Of a DNA stretch of 64,000 nt, positions 54,451-63,254 are shown in pieces; the first letter of the stretch is position 1, and the number at the start of each line of letters is the position of its first letter. Under the pieces are notes generated by a model that saw nothing but the letters and a program-made list of their open reading frames with translations, had not been told where the DNA came from and did no database searches. Source of the stretch: Gemmataceae bacterium. GTDB taxonomy: Bacteria; Planctomycetota; Planctomycetia; Gemmatales; Gemmataceae. A program made the translations under genes and the position numbers. The stretch lies in NCBI GenBank assembly GCA_009692065.1, contig SHZY01000006.1, forward strand, positions 17,391 through 81,390. Reading direction: 5' to 3'.

Positions 54451-54711
54451 TCATGCCAACCAATTCATAGCTTCCTGAATCGCTCGTTCGCCGCTTTCGA
54501 CAGTCTGCTCCCGGACCGGCGCCGCGTCTTCTTCGTCGCTCTTCTCCCAGAATTCGAGCCAGAAACCGCCGTTGTCCTCGGAGATTTCGACGGCCCGTCC
54601 TTTGTTTACGCCATAAATGAACGACGACGCGCCGTGACCCTTCAAACAAACCTTTTCGAACCGTGGCGTGAGTTCGTCTTGAATTTCCGCTAATTTCATT
54701 TTGACGAACAT
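54451..54711 (-). CDS. Small hypothetical protein of the MoxR operon
   Basis: Predicted 86 residues, acidic, with no signal or membrane helix. Contains 'RFEKVCLKGHGASSFIYGV' and an acidic 'EKSDEEDAAPVREQ' segment. No family is recognised, although codon use is like its neighbours. An alternative start lies 12 bases downstream (54699). It precedes the leucine-rich lipoprotein by about 40 bp in the same operon. Confidence 0.68.
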   Translation of the reverse strand: MFVKMKLAEIQDELTPRFEKVCLKGHGASSFIYGVNKGRAVEISEDNGGFWLEFWEKSDEEDAAPVREQTVESGERAIQEAMNWLA

Positions 54712-54722
54712 GGCTTCGACGT

Positions 54723-54957
54723 AATCCCTGGCCCGAAGGGCCGCAACAAATCAGCCCAGGGCAGAGCGGAGCGGTGAAGCCGCGCAGCGCCGCCCTGGGA
54801 ACAGCGATGGCGCAGCGGCCTAGCCCTGTAAGGGCGAAACAAGTTGCTCCCGCATTGTTGTGCCCTTTCAGGGCGATGGCTGTCTAAACGCTCCTACCCC
54901 AGGGCGGCGCTTCGCTCTGCCCTGAGCTGGTTTGTCCGAGCCTTTCAGGCTCATTCA
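54723..54957. repeat. Cluster of CCCAGGGC / GCCCTTTCAGGGC palindromes
   Basis: About 235 bases contain several inverted pairs: AGCCCAGGGCAGAGCGGAGC against GGCGCTTCGCTCTGCCCTGA, CGCCGCCCTGGG against CCCAGGGCGGCG, and CCCTGTAAGGGC against GCCCTTTCAGGGC. It lies between the MoxR gene and the small protein, inside the operon, and no open frame of note is present. Confidence 0.8.
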
Positions 54958-54960
54958 CGC

Positions 54961-56277
54961 TCACGCCGTCACCGCCGTCTTGCCGCGCGCCAGCGCCTCC
55001 TCGTTCGGGTCGCGCGGGATGATGTCCGCGAGTCGCTGGATGATCGTCTCCGGCTTGATCCCCTCGGCCTCGGCGTTGAAGTTCGTGATGATGCGATGCC
55101 GCAGCACCGGGATCGCGACCGCGCGGATGTCCTCGCACGAGACGTAATATCGGCCATGCAGCACAGCCCGCGCCTTGGCGCCGAGCACGAGGTTTTGCGT
55201 GGCACGCGGGCCGGCGCCCCAGGTGACGTATTCCTTGATGAAGTCGGGGACCTCCCCCTTTTCCTTGCGCGTCAGGCGGGCGAACTTCATCGCGTAGCGG
55301 ATGACGTACGGCGCGACCGGGACCTTGCGGACGATGTCCTGCATCTCCAGAATGTCGTTCGACGACAGGATCCGTTCGAGCTTGACCGAATGCATCGAGG
55401 TCGTCATCTCGACGATCTTGTACTCCTCCTCCTCGCTGGGGTAATCGACCAGCACGTTGAACATGAAGCGGTCCTGCTGGGCTTCGGGCAATGGATACGT
55501 GCCTTCCTGCTCGATCGGGTTTTGCGTGGCGAGCACGAAGAACGGCTCGGGCAGCTTGTGCCGGGTGCCGCCGATGGTGACCTGCTTTTCTTGCATCGCT
55601 TCGAGAAGGGCCGCCTGCGTCTTGGGCGGCGTGCGGTTGATTTCGTCCGCGAGAATGACGTTGGAGAAGATCGGGCCGGGCAGGAATTTGAAGACGCGCT
55701 GCCCGGTCGTCTTGTCTTCCTGCAACACCTCGGTGCCGGTGATGTCGGACGGCATCAAGTCGGGGGTGAACTGGACGCGGCTGAAGCTCAGGTTGAGCGC
55801 GTCGGACAGGGCGCGAATCATCAACGTCTTCGCCAGGCCGGGGACGCCGACGAGCAGACAGTGCCCCTTCGCGAAGACGGCGATCAGGAGTTGCTCGATG
55901 ACGTCGGATTGCCCGACGATGGTTTTCTTGAGTTCCTTGATGATGCGTTGATAGCCGTCGTTGAGTCGTTCGATCGCGGAGAGGTCGCCTTCGATGCGCG
56001 GCCAGGCGCCGGCAGCACCAGTTACTGGTCCGCCTTGAAAGATGGGAGAGGGCGAAGGCGCGGTGGCGGCGCTCGTGATCGGCGGCGCATGCGCCGCGGT
56101 CGCGACCGGAGCACGCGCCTCCTCGGGCTTGACCACGATGGTCGGCTCCTCGGCAACGGGATTGCCCGCCGGAGCAGCGACCCATGTCCCGCAGGCGCAT
56201 AACCGTTTGCCGCCGGCGGGCACTTGCAGGGGAGTTTGACACGCTTTGCAACGGACGGTGATGGCATCGGATTTCAT
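54961..56277 (-). CDS. MoxR-family AAA+ ATPase with N-terminal zinc ribbon
   Basis: Predicted 438 residues. An N-terminal zinc-ribbon-like knuckle ('VRCKACQTPL', 'LCACGTW'; Cys 10, 13, 27 and 29) and a Pro/Ala-rich linker precede the AAA+ core. Walker A is 'GVPGLAKT' (144-151) and Walker B 'ILADEINR' (208-215); 'ATQNPIEQEGTYPLPEAQQ' is the MoxR sensor-1 region. MoxR ATPases remodel VWA-protein complexes and are needed for envelope or respiratory maturation. It is the first gene of the leftward operon. Confidence 0.95.
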   Translation of the reverse strand: MKSDAITVRCKACQTPLQVPAGGKRLCACGTWVAAPAGNPVAEEPTIVVKPEEARAPVATAAHAPPITSAATAPSPSPIFQGGPVTGAAGAWPRIEGDLSAIERLNDGYQRIIKELKKTIVGQSDVIEQLLIAVFAKGHCLLVGVPGLAKTLMIRALSDALNLSFSRVQFTPDLMPSDITGTEVLQEDKTTGQRVFKFLPGPIFSNVILADEINRTPPKTQAALLEAMQEKQVTIGGTRHKLPEPFFVLATQNPIEQEGTYPLPEAQQDRFMFNVLVDYPSEEEEYKIVEMTTSMHSVKLERILSSNDILEMQDIVRKVPVAPYVIRYAMKFARLTRKEKGEVPDFIKEYVTWGAGPRATQNLVLGAKARAVLHGRYYVSCEDIRAVAIPVLRHRIITNFNAEAEGIKPETIIQRLADIIPRDPNEEALARGKTAVTA

Positions 56278-56314
56278 GAAGGGATCTCTGCATTGAATAA
56301 TAAGGGTTCCAGGA

Positions 56315-56371
56315 AGCCCTGGGGTGAGGTACTCCGAACCCCAGGGCTTCGGAGTACCTCACCCCAGGGCT
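56315..56371. repeat. CCCAGGG/GGTGAGGTAC perfect inverted repeat
   Basis: Perfect 24-base arms (56315-56338 and 56348-56371) around a nine-base loop, CCCCAGGGC. Located between the leftward stop of the giant propeller gene (56421) and the MoxR start (56277). A related copy is at 46881-46938. Confidence 0.92.
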
Positions 56372-56420
56372 TGGCGAGTCCTGAAATCATGCTACCGGAT
56401 TCTTCGCCCATGGTCAGCTG

Positions 56421-59400
56421 TTATTCGGGTCCCAGGCCGCGAAATCCGTAAATTCTGCCCCCTGCGGAAACCAGCGCCAGCCGTGGCGACAGCAGCACCT
56501 CGCCCGGCCCGTACGCGTCGGCGAATATCAGCCGCTGGAGCAAGCCGCCTGCCCACGGATCGATGAACGAAACGCTGAAAGCTGCGCCCTTGGAGGCCTC
56601 TGTCGGATAAACCGCCAAATAATCTTTCGTGTAACGGATGCCCCAGCGCGCGGCGCGCGTTGGCAGCGCGTGGGTCCAATGTAGCGTGCCGTCATTCAAG
56701 GAACGCGCGTACAGCTTTTCCTGGTCGGCGTAAAAGAACATCGTGTCACCGATACAGACGGAGTCGACGTCCAAACCGTCGGGCAGCTGGCCGGCGCGCA
56801 GCGCCCACAACATCTTGCCGCGCTCGACATCGAGTCGAATCCATTCGTTCCCTTCGTTGCGCGGAACCATCGCCAGGAGTACCGAGTTCCTGGCGACGAG
56901 CCGGCAGAATTCGCCCGTCAGCGAGGTCGGCCAGGGCGCCTGGTAAGTCCAGATTTCCTCATGTGGCGGCGCCAGATGTTGAGCGACGATGCGCCCGTTC
57001 TCTGCCGCGCGGATAATTCGGTTGCCGACGATCTGAGGCGATTGAATCCACGGTCTTGTCGCGGTCCCGAAGGGCACAGCTTTCGCATCCAGCCGATACG
57101 GCTGCCCTGACACGCTCTGCACCAGCAGGTTCGAGCCGATCCGAGCGACGTGCGGTCCAAACGCGCCGGCATCCAGGGAACGCAGTGCTGCGCCCGGCGA
57201 GGCATACTGCCAGGTGATTTCGCCGGTATCGATGCGCAGCCGCAGGAAGCGGCGCTGATCGTCGAGCAAGAGCAAGGTATCCTCCCAGCGCTGGGCGTGA
57301 ACGAAACCGGCGCCGCCGTGCGCGATGGTCGGCACGCCGCCGCGTACGCTGCCCAGACGCCAGGTACGCGATGGCGCCGGCGACGTCCAGGCGGTTTGCC
57401 CGTCGTGGACGTGCCAGCCTTGAGCTGCGTCCGGGCCTGTGAGGAGGACGAGATCGCGCCAGCGTTCCAGTCCAGTAGGTTCGAAGTCGAGCGTTTGTTT
57501 CCAGCGCAAGGCGCCGTCAGCGAGATTTCGGCACGTCAGCTGGCCGGCCTGTGTGCAAAAGAAGGCGTCCTCGCGATTGTCCTCGCCTAGCCACGCTCGG
57601 CCATCGTCGTGGGACCAAGCCTGCACCAGCGGCAAAGCGGGCCCTTCCACAGCAAGAGTGGCAAGCGCGCTGAGATAGGGCTCACGCTTGGACGACGGCA
57701 CGAGTGCGCGGTACGGTTGCTTGCTGCTCGGATCGAGCACGCCGCCGAACCGGTCATCCAGCGCCGTCCACGTCCGCCACGCAGAGCGGTAATCGCGCTG
57801 GCCTTCGTAAGCGTGCGCCAGGCCGACGAGGCAACGCCCCTCGATGTCGGCCGGTAGCACCGCTCCCAACAGCCGGCGAAATGCGTCGGCTGCTTCACCC
57901 CAGTGCTCGGTCTTGAGCGCCTGGTCGGCGCGCAACAATCGCTCGGCAGTCGTCGGCTCTTGCGTGGGTTTCGCTGGCGGAGGTGCCGGCGCCAGTAAGC
58001 TGAGCCGACTCTCGATCAGCGCTTGCCAGGTGGTTGCCTGGGGATGCGATTTCGTCGCGTCGAGCAGTTGCCGATAGCTTTGGACGGCGGCTTCCGTCTG
58101 GCCCGCGCTTGCTTGCCAGCGTGCCCGTTGGTAGAGCGATTCAAGGCGTGCTTGCGGGCGCACATCGGGCGGCGGCAGCGGCTGCCCCTGGTGGGCCGGC
58201 ACGTAGACCACCAGCTCATTGAGGCCCGCGATCGCCAGGCAGCCGTGCCCGAACGCGAGATTGCCGACCGGAAGCTTGGACAGCCTGGTCGGGTCGAAGT
58301 TCGGCGGTTCGCCGGTGCGCAACGTGACGGCCCGGTAGGGCAACTCCGCGTCCTGAGTGGGCCAAATCAGCCACGGGCCGGCGATCAAGCCGCGCCCGAG
58401 GTTCGGCAGACGGCCTTCGCTGGGCTGAATCCACTCAACCTCCCCGGTCGCCGCCTGAATCGAGACCAGGCCGTTGCGTGTCGATGCGAGAAGCCGGCCG
58501 CCTGAGACACCATAAAGATGCACGATCTCGATCGATTCCAGCTCCCAGCGAATCTGTCCGGAAACCGCCTCCACGCAGAAGATCCGATCCGTGTCAAGCG
58601 GCGCCGCGAAGACGCAGCCGTCGGCGTAAATGCACGGCGCCAGATCGCGCGGCGAGGGCTCCAGCTCGGGAGTCAGCGGCCCGCGGCTCGGATAGCGCAC
58701 GCCCCAAGTCGGCTGGCCGGTCAATGCATCCACTGCGACGATCGCCCCGGAGTGCGATGCATACACAATCTGGCCGGCCGCCCACGTAAGCAGGTGTTGC
58801 CGATTGCGCGGACCGTCAGCGCCGTCCTCGAACTCCGGGCAATCGCAGACATCGCGCGACCAGCGCCGTCGGCCAAGCACGTCGTAGCAGACGATAGAGG
58901 TCACCACGCGCCGGCCCGCGAGTCGGCTGAGCGCAATGTAGACGCGGCCATCGCAAACAAGCGGTGAACCCTCGAAAGCCGCCGGCGCCTTGTCCTCGGC
59001 GCTGGCCTGCACGTGCCAGAGTTCGCGTTTCTTGTCCTTGGCCGGCTCCGTCAGGTCGAGGCAGACGAGGTAGGTCGCATCGGATTGTTTCGCTTCTTTC
59101 TTCGGCCCCAGCCCCAGCCGCCCGAGGCGGACGTAGGCGCGCCGGTCATCGGCCGACAGCGTGAAGCGGGGCAGCGCGATTTTGGCGTCGATGCCGGGCC
59201 CAGGGTCCACAAGTCCCGCCGCTTTGAGATCGTAGCGAAACAGTTCCTTGCCAGTCTTGAGGTGATAGCTGACGAGCGAGCGATGATCGGCGATCAGTAC
59301 CTGTTCGTTGACGATGATTGGATGAAATGCCGCCTTGCGCGTTGGACTGCCACGCTCGGCGAGCGGTTCCTTGCCGACCTCAATTTCGTCGAGCGCCGGC

Positions 59401-60398
59401 AGGGGCACGTGCCACGCCGGCCCGTCTTCCCAGAGATTCCAGGACAAGCCCAGCGAGAGCGTTCGATTGCGCGTCGCGTTGCCGCCGAAGGTCGTCCACG
59501 GCTCCTCGTTGTTGACCAGGCGTTCGCGCAGCAACGACGCCAGCGTCTTTTCGAGGATGTTTCCATAAACGCCATCCTGCCCGGCCAGCAAGCCTTTTGC
59601 ATTAGGATGTTCCTTTTGCAAGCGCGTGAGCGCAACTTGGGCATCCTCGAATCGGCCGGCGAACAGCGCGGCGAGGATTTGCTTCGCCTGCACGCGGACG
59701 AGATCCATCTTGGCATCGGGAAACTTGAGACCCTGGTTGTGTCGAGCATCCAAAGGCGCGAGCAGTCGCCACCAGTGGCCGGCCTCGTCGAAATGACCGC
59801 GCTCGAAGGCCAAGTCGCCCAGGAGGTCCAGCGCCTGGTCGCCGTATCGGCTGCAGAACAGGTCATCGACAAGCCGGCGCAAGGGGAGCGGCGAACGCGC
59901 TTGCCGGCCTTGCTCCAAAATCGCCTTCGCCTCGGCATCGATGCGTTGGCGGTAGAGTTCCAGGCTCGTACGCGGCAAGGACGCCAGCCGCTCGTGGCAG
60001 AGCCGGCGCACCTGCGCGCTCGGCCAGGCAACTCCAACGGGTGAGGCCGTGCCGGGCAAGCTGACCAGGGCGTCGCCGGATTCCTGCATCATGCGGTAGT
60101 ATTCGTCGGGCAGCTGGCTCCAGATCTCTTGATTGCGCGCGTCCGCCAGAATCGGCGGCAAGGAATCGAAAGGTCCGCCGGGCGAGGCAAGCTGAGCGGC
60201 CAGCGCCGCGGCCAGGTTCGGCGCATGCACCGGATTGAGCCGACGATCCAGCGCGCTCATCCGTGCCGCGACCTGCGAATCCAGGCTCGGCAACACGATT
60301 CTGCGCACGGCTGCCGGTTCCTGAGCGCACGCCACGGCCCCGACTGCGAGCGCAAGCACCAGGGTAAAGCAAGAGCGCATGGAGTAGAAGTTTTTCAT
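56421..60398 (-). CDS. Giant secreted PQQ-type beta-propeller protein
   Basis: Predicted 1,325 residues. Signal peptide (hydrophobic 'CFTLVLALAVGAVACA'), then about 280 residues of helical TPR-like structure ('ALDLLGDLAFERGHFDEAGH'). Two PQQ-type propeller regions follow, with blades such as 'VVAVDALTGQPTWGVRYP' and 'IRIDTGEITWQYA'-like motifs, separated by a second helical region ('AVQSYRQLLDATKSHP'). It probably scaffolds or scavenges in the periplasm; no catalytic residues are obvious. An alternative start six codons downstream is possible. The gene is the most upstream of the leftward block after the PPC-like protein. Confidence 0.87.
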   Translation of the reverse strand: MKNFYSMRSCFTLVLALAVGAVACAQEPAAVRRIVLPSLDSQVAARMSALDRRLNPVHAPNLAAALAAQLASPGGPFDSLPPILADARNQEIWSQLPDEYYRMMQESGDALVSLPGTASPVGVAWPSAQVRRLCHERLASLPRTSLELYRQRIDAEAKAILEQGRQARSPLPLRRLVDDLFCSRYGDQALDLLGDLAFERGHFDEAGHWWRLLAPLDARHNQGLKFPDAKMDLVRVQAKQILAALFAGRFEDAQVALTRLQKEHPNAKGLLAGQDGVYGNILEKTLASLLRERLVNNEEPWTTFGGNATRNRTLSLGLSWNLWEDGPAWHVPLPALDEIEVGKEPLAERGSPTRKAAFHPIIVNEQVLIADHRSLVSYHLKTGKELFRYDLKAAGLVDPGPGIDAKIALPRFTLSADDRRAYVRLGRLGLGPKKEAKQSDATYLVCLDLTEPAKDKKRELWHVQASAEDKAPAAFEGSPLVCDGRVYIALSRLAGRRVVTSIVCYDVLGRRRWSRDVCDCPEFEDGADGPRNRQHLLTWAAGQIVYASHSGAIVAVDALTGQPTWGVRYPSRGPLTPELEPSPRDLAPCIYADGCVFAAPLDTDRIFCVEAVSGQIRWELESIEIVHLYGVSGGRLLASTRNGLVSIQAATGEVEWIQPSEGRLPNLGRGLIAGPWLIWPTQDAELPYRAVTLRTGEPPNFDPTRLSKLPVGNLAFGHGCLAIAGLNELVVYVPAHQGQPLPPPDVRPQARLESLYQRARWQASAGQTEAAVQSYRQLLDATKSHPQATTWQALIESRLSLLAPAPPPAKPTQEPTTAERLLRADQALKTEHWGEAADAFRRLLGAVLPADIEGRCLVGLAHAYEGQRDYRSAWRTWTALDDRFGGVLDPSSKQPYRALVPSSKREPYLSALATLAVEGPALPLVQAWSHDDGRAWLGEDNREDAFFCTQAGQLTCRNLADGALRWKQTLDFEPTGLERWRDLVLLTGPDAAQGWHVHDGQTAWTSPAPSRTWRLGSVRGGVPTIAHGGAGFVHAQRWEDTLLLLDDQRRFLRLRIDTGEITWQYASPGAALRSLDAGAFGPHVARIGSNLLVQSVSGQPYRLDAKAVPFGTATRPWIQSPQIVGNRIIRAAENGRIVAQHLAPPHEEIWTYQAPWPTSLTGEFCRLVARNSVLLAMVPRNEGNEWIRLDVERGKMLWALRAGQLPDGLDVDSVCIGDTMFFYADQEKLYARSLNDGTLHWTHALPTRAARWGIRYTKDYLAVYPTEASKGAAFSVSFIDPWAGGLLQRLIFADAYGPGEVLLSPRLALVSAGGRIYGFRGLGPE

Positions 60399-60474
60399 GA
60401 TAAGGTGCGACCCACGACGCTTCCATGATACGGGGCGGGATCGCGACTTGTCCAGGAGGAACTTGATATTCGAC

Positions 60475-60513
60475 CCCCAGGAATCGTCCGCCTCCGGCGG
60501 ACTTATCCTGGGG
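60475..60513. repeat. CCCCAGGA hairpin with inner GTCCGCC stem
   Basis: Nested palindrome: CCCCAGGAATC/TTATCCTGGGG outside and GTCCGCC/GGCGGAC inside. It belongs loosely to the CCCAGGG family and lies upstream of the giant propeller gene. Confidence 0.8.
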
Positions 60514-60527
60514 CTTGCGGTGACAAC

Positions 60528-60560
60528 AAAAAACCCCGCGCCGAGATGATCGGAGCGGGG
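60528..60560 (-). terminator. Rho-independent terminator of the PPC-like gene
   Basis: Read on the minus strand, CCCCGCTCCGATC pairs with GATCTCGGCGCGGGG-type bases and is followed by TTTTTTG. It lies about 30 bases after the stop of the gene at 60590. Confidence 0.8.
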
Positions 60561-60589
60561 CATTACGTGACGCGGGCTGGCGAACCGAT

Positions 60590-61066
60590 TTACTTCACCA
60601 TCATCACCGAGAGGCAGACCGCATCCAGGTCCTCGCGGGAAGAATACAGCCGAATCTGGACGAGGTAGCGGCCGCTCGTTTTCGGTGTGAGATTCACGAT
60701 TGCATCGGCGTCCGTGTCCACATCGGCCTTGAGCACTTTTTCACCCTTCAGATCGGTGATGCGCAGATCGACGTCTTTGGCGTCGTTGTCGCCGGAGGCC
60801 AGGAAGCAGTACTGCTTGCCGGCGACGAGCTGGACGGTGTAGATGCCGACCCACTCATTGCTTTTCTTCAACCAGCCGCCGCCGATGGAGAAGGAGTTGT
60901 TCTGGAGGGCGTAGCCGTCCTTGTTGCCCTTGTCAACGAGTTTGGCAAGCCGGGCCGACGCCTGGCTGATGAAGACGCCCTGCTGAGCGCTGGCCTGGTT
61001 CACGCTGACGACCAGCGCGAGCACACTCGCCACGCAAACGCCGAGACTGAATCGCAGATTCTTCAT
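60590..61066 (-). CDS. Secreted PPC-like domain protein
   Basis: Predicted 158 residues. Signal peptide with cleavage near 'NQASAQQG', then a small beta-sandwich with 'LVAGKQYCFLASGD', 'DVDLRITDLKGEKVLKAD' and 'VNLTPKTSGRYLVQIRLYSS', the pattern of pre-peptidase C-terminal (PPC)-like domains. A GGAGG lies just upstream of the ATG at 61066. A binding or stability role outside the membrane is likely; no enzyme domain is attached. A clear terminator follows. Confidence 0.85.
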   Translation of the reverse strand: MKNLRFSLGVCVASVLALVVSVNQASAQQGVFISQASARLAKLVDKGNKDGYALQNNSFSIGGGWLKKSNEWVGIYTVQLVAGKQYCFLASGDNDAKDVDLRITDLKGEKVLKADVDTDADAIVNLTPKTSGRYLVQIRLYSSREDLDAVCLSVMMVK

Positions 61067-61284
61067 GGAAACCTCCTGTTAAATGGTGATGAAAGCCGAA
61101 ATTGGCCCTCTTCTCAACATGACATGCAGTCCACATTCTAGGACGGTAGCGGCGAGCGTCCAGTCTGGTGGTGGAAAGCAATCGCCGCCAGCGGCGAAAA
61201 ACGCACTCGACAAAACGCTTGCAATTTCCATGGCGTCATCGCAAGATCAGGCATTCAGGATCCGCCTCCTTGGGAGCCAGCGCC

Positions 61285-63198
61285 ATGCGTTCCTTCATCA
61301 CAATTCTTATCACAGTTGCCGTCGCTCAGACCGTCGCCGCTCAGGAAGGAAAGACCTTCACCAACACGCTCGGCATGAAGTTCGCACGCATCGACGCCGG
61401 CACGTTCACGATGGGCCAAGGCGACGCCGCCCCGAAAACGCGCCCGGAATGGAATGAGCGCGATTACGACGAGGCCCCGGCCCATCGCGTCAACATCTCG
61501 AAGGCGTTTTACCTCGGCATCCACGAAGTCACCAATGCACAGTATGAGGCATTCGATCCCAAGCACAAGTCGCTGCGCGGCAAACGCAACAGCTCGAAGG
61601 AGGATGACGACCCGGTCGCTTACGTCACCTGGCACGACGCGGTCGCGTTCTGCGCTTGGCTCGCAAAGAAGGAAGGCAAACCGTACCGCCTGCCGACCGA
61701 GGCGGAATGGGAATACGCCTGCCGATCTGGGACCACGACGAAGTTTCACACGGGCAATACGCTGATCGCAAACGAGGCCAACCTCGCCCGACTTGGGTTC
61801 GACGGTAATCCACGCCGCGTCGGCGCCTACAAGCCGAACGCGTGGGGCCTTCACGACACGCACGGCAATGTCGCGGAGTGGTGCATCGACTGGCACGGTC
61901 CATACGAGGCCGGCGAGGAAACCGATCCCGTCGGTCGCGCGACAGGCTACGCGCGCGTGGTGCGCGGCTGGAGCACCCTGCGTACGAATCTCAGTCCGGA
62001 GCGCTACGCCCGCTCGGCGAATCGGTCCGGGCACTTGCCGGAGGACGCCAATGCGTACACCGGTTTCCGCGTCGTGCTCGGCGAGATGCCCAAGTCAAAG
62101 CCGCTGCCCTTTGTGCAGGAGCCGTATCAGAAGAACGTGAAGCAGACGCCGCCCCCTCACCCCCGGCCCCTCTCCCTCGGAGGGGAGAGGGGAGAAAAGG
62201 CGAAGCCGTACTACATCAAATACGCGATCGACGGCAACAACCCGAAGATTGCGAAGGACTCCTGGGGCTCGATCTTCAGCCAGCACAATCACTACTCAGC
62301 AGTGTGCGTCTGCCCCAACGGCGATGTGCTGGCGTGCTGGTACACCTGCGTCAGCGAATCGGGGCGCGAACTCGCGCAGGCGTGCAGCCGGCTGCGCGCG
62401 GGATCGGACAAGTGGGATGAGGCGTGCCTTTTCTTCGATGTGCCCGATGTCAACGATCATGCGCCGGTGCTCTTTTGCGACGGCAAACGCATCTTCCACT
62501 TCGCCACGCAATCGCTGTTCGGCTGGGACAACTCGTCGAACATCGTCCGTTGGTCCGACGACAACGGCGTCACCTGGTCGCACCCGAAGATCATGCTGAC
62601 GCGCGACGATCCGCAACGCTTGAGCCAGCCGTGCTCCGCGTTCCAGGCCAAGGACGGCACACTGGTGCTGGCCTGCGACGGCGACAACCACGTCGATGAA
62701 CGCCTGATGATCTCGAAGGACCGCGGCCTGACCTGGAAGGTCGCCAAGGGAGACATGCGCAAAGCCTATGGCGGCAAGTACGTCATCCATCCCGCCGTGG
62801 TGCCGACCTCCGATGGAGCGATTCTCTCCTTCCTGCGCGGCCCCCATCCGATGCCGGTGCTGACGTCGAAGGACTGGGGCGACACCTGGGAAGCGACGAC
62901 GACGCCATTCCCCGGCATCGGCACCGGCCAAAAAATCGCCGCCGTGCGCCTCGCCAGCGGCGCCATCCTGATGTGCTCGCAGGACAACAAGAAGTCCATC
63001 GTCGATGGCGGCACTTACGCGGCCCTCTCACTCGACGACGGCAAAACTTGGTCGCACGTCCGCAAGGTCGAAGGCGTCGGCGGCTACATGTCGGTCGCCC
63101 AAGCGCAAGACCGCGTGATCTATTTGTTCGGCACCCGCATGGGCTGTGCGGTGTTCAACGAGGCGTGGGTGCGGGAGGGAAAGAAAGTTGGCGAGTGA
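61285..63198 (+). CDS. Secreted FGE-like/sialidase-like fusion protein
   Basis: Predicted 637 residues. Signal peptide ('TILITVAVAQTVAA'), then a formylglycine-generating-enzyme (SUMF1)-like domain to about residue 275 ('RLPTEAEWEYACRSGT', 'GLHDTHGNVAEWCIDWHG', 'TGFRVVLGE'). The equivalent of the catalytic double-Cys loop reads 'VVRGWSTLRTNLSPERYA' with no cysteine, so it should not oxidise sulfatases. The C-terminal half is a sialidase-type propeller with four Asp boxes ('SDDNGVTW', 'SKDRGLTW', 'SKDWGDTW', 'SLDDGKTW'). The linker 'TPPPHPRPLSLGGERGE' is encoded by a palindromic repeat. The start at 61285 begins the signal peptide. Confidence 0.9.
   Translation: MRSFITILITVAVAQTVAAQEGKTFTNTLGMKFARIDAGTFTMGQGDAAPKTRPEWNERDYDEAPAHRVNISKAFYLGIHEVTNAQYEAFDPKHKSLRGKRNSSKEDDDPVAYVTWHDAVAFCAWLAKKEGKPYRLPTEAEWEYACRSGTTTKFHTGNTLIANEANLARLGFDGNPRRVGAYKPNAWGLHDTHGNVAEWCIDWHGPYEAGEETDPVGRATGYARVVRGWSTLRTNLSPERYARSANRSGHLPEDANAYTGFRVVLGEMPKSKPLPFVQEPYQKNVKQTPPPHPRPLSLGGERGEKAKPYYIKYAIDGNNPKIAKDSWGSIFSQHNHYSAVCVCPNGDVLACWYTCVSESGRELAQACSRLRAGSDKWDEACLFFDVPDVNDHAPVLFCDGKRIFHFATQSLFGWDNSSNIVRWSDDNGVTWSHPKIMLTRDDPQRLSQPCSAFQAKDGTLVLACDGDNHVDERLMISKDRGLTWKVAKGDMRKAYGGKYVIHPAVVPTSDGAILSFLRGPHPMPVLTSKDWGDTWEATTTPFPGIGTGQKIAAVRLASGAILMCSQDNKKSIVDGGTYAALSLDDGKTWSHVRKVEGVGGYMSVAQAQDRVIYLFGTRMGCAVFNEAWVREGKKVGE
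62150..62194. repeat. CCCCTCTCCC-family palindromic element inside the FGE/sialidase gene
   Basis: CCCCCTCACCCCCGGCCCCT followed by CTCCCTCGGAGGGGAGAGGG. It matches the mqnD and 19.2-19.4 kb elements and keeps the frame. It lies in the linker between the two domains. Confidence 0.88.
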
Positions 63199-63254
63199 TT
63201 TTCGGCTGGGATTGGTAGGATAGCAATCGGCCGTTCCGATGTGGAGAACCAATT

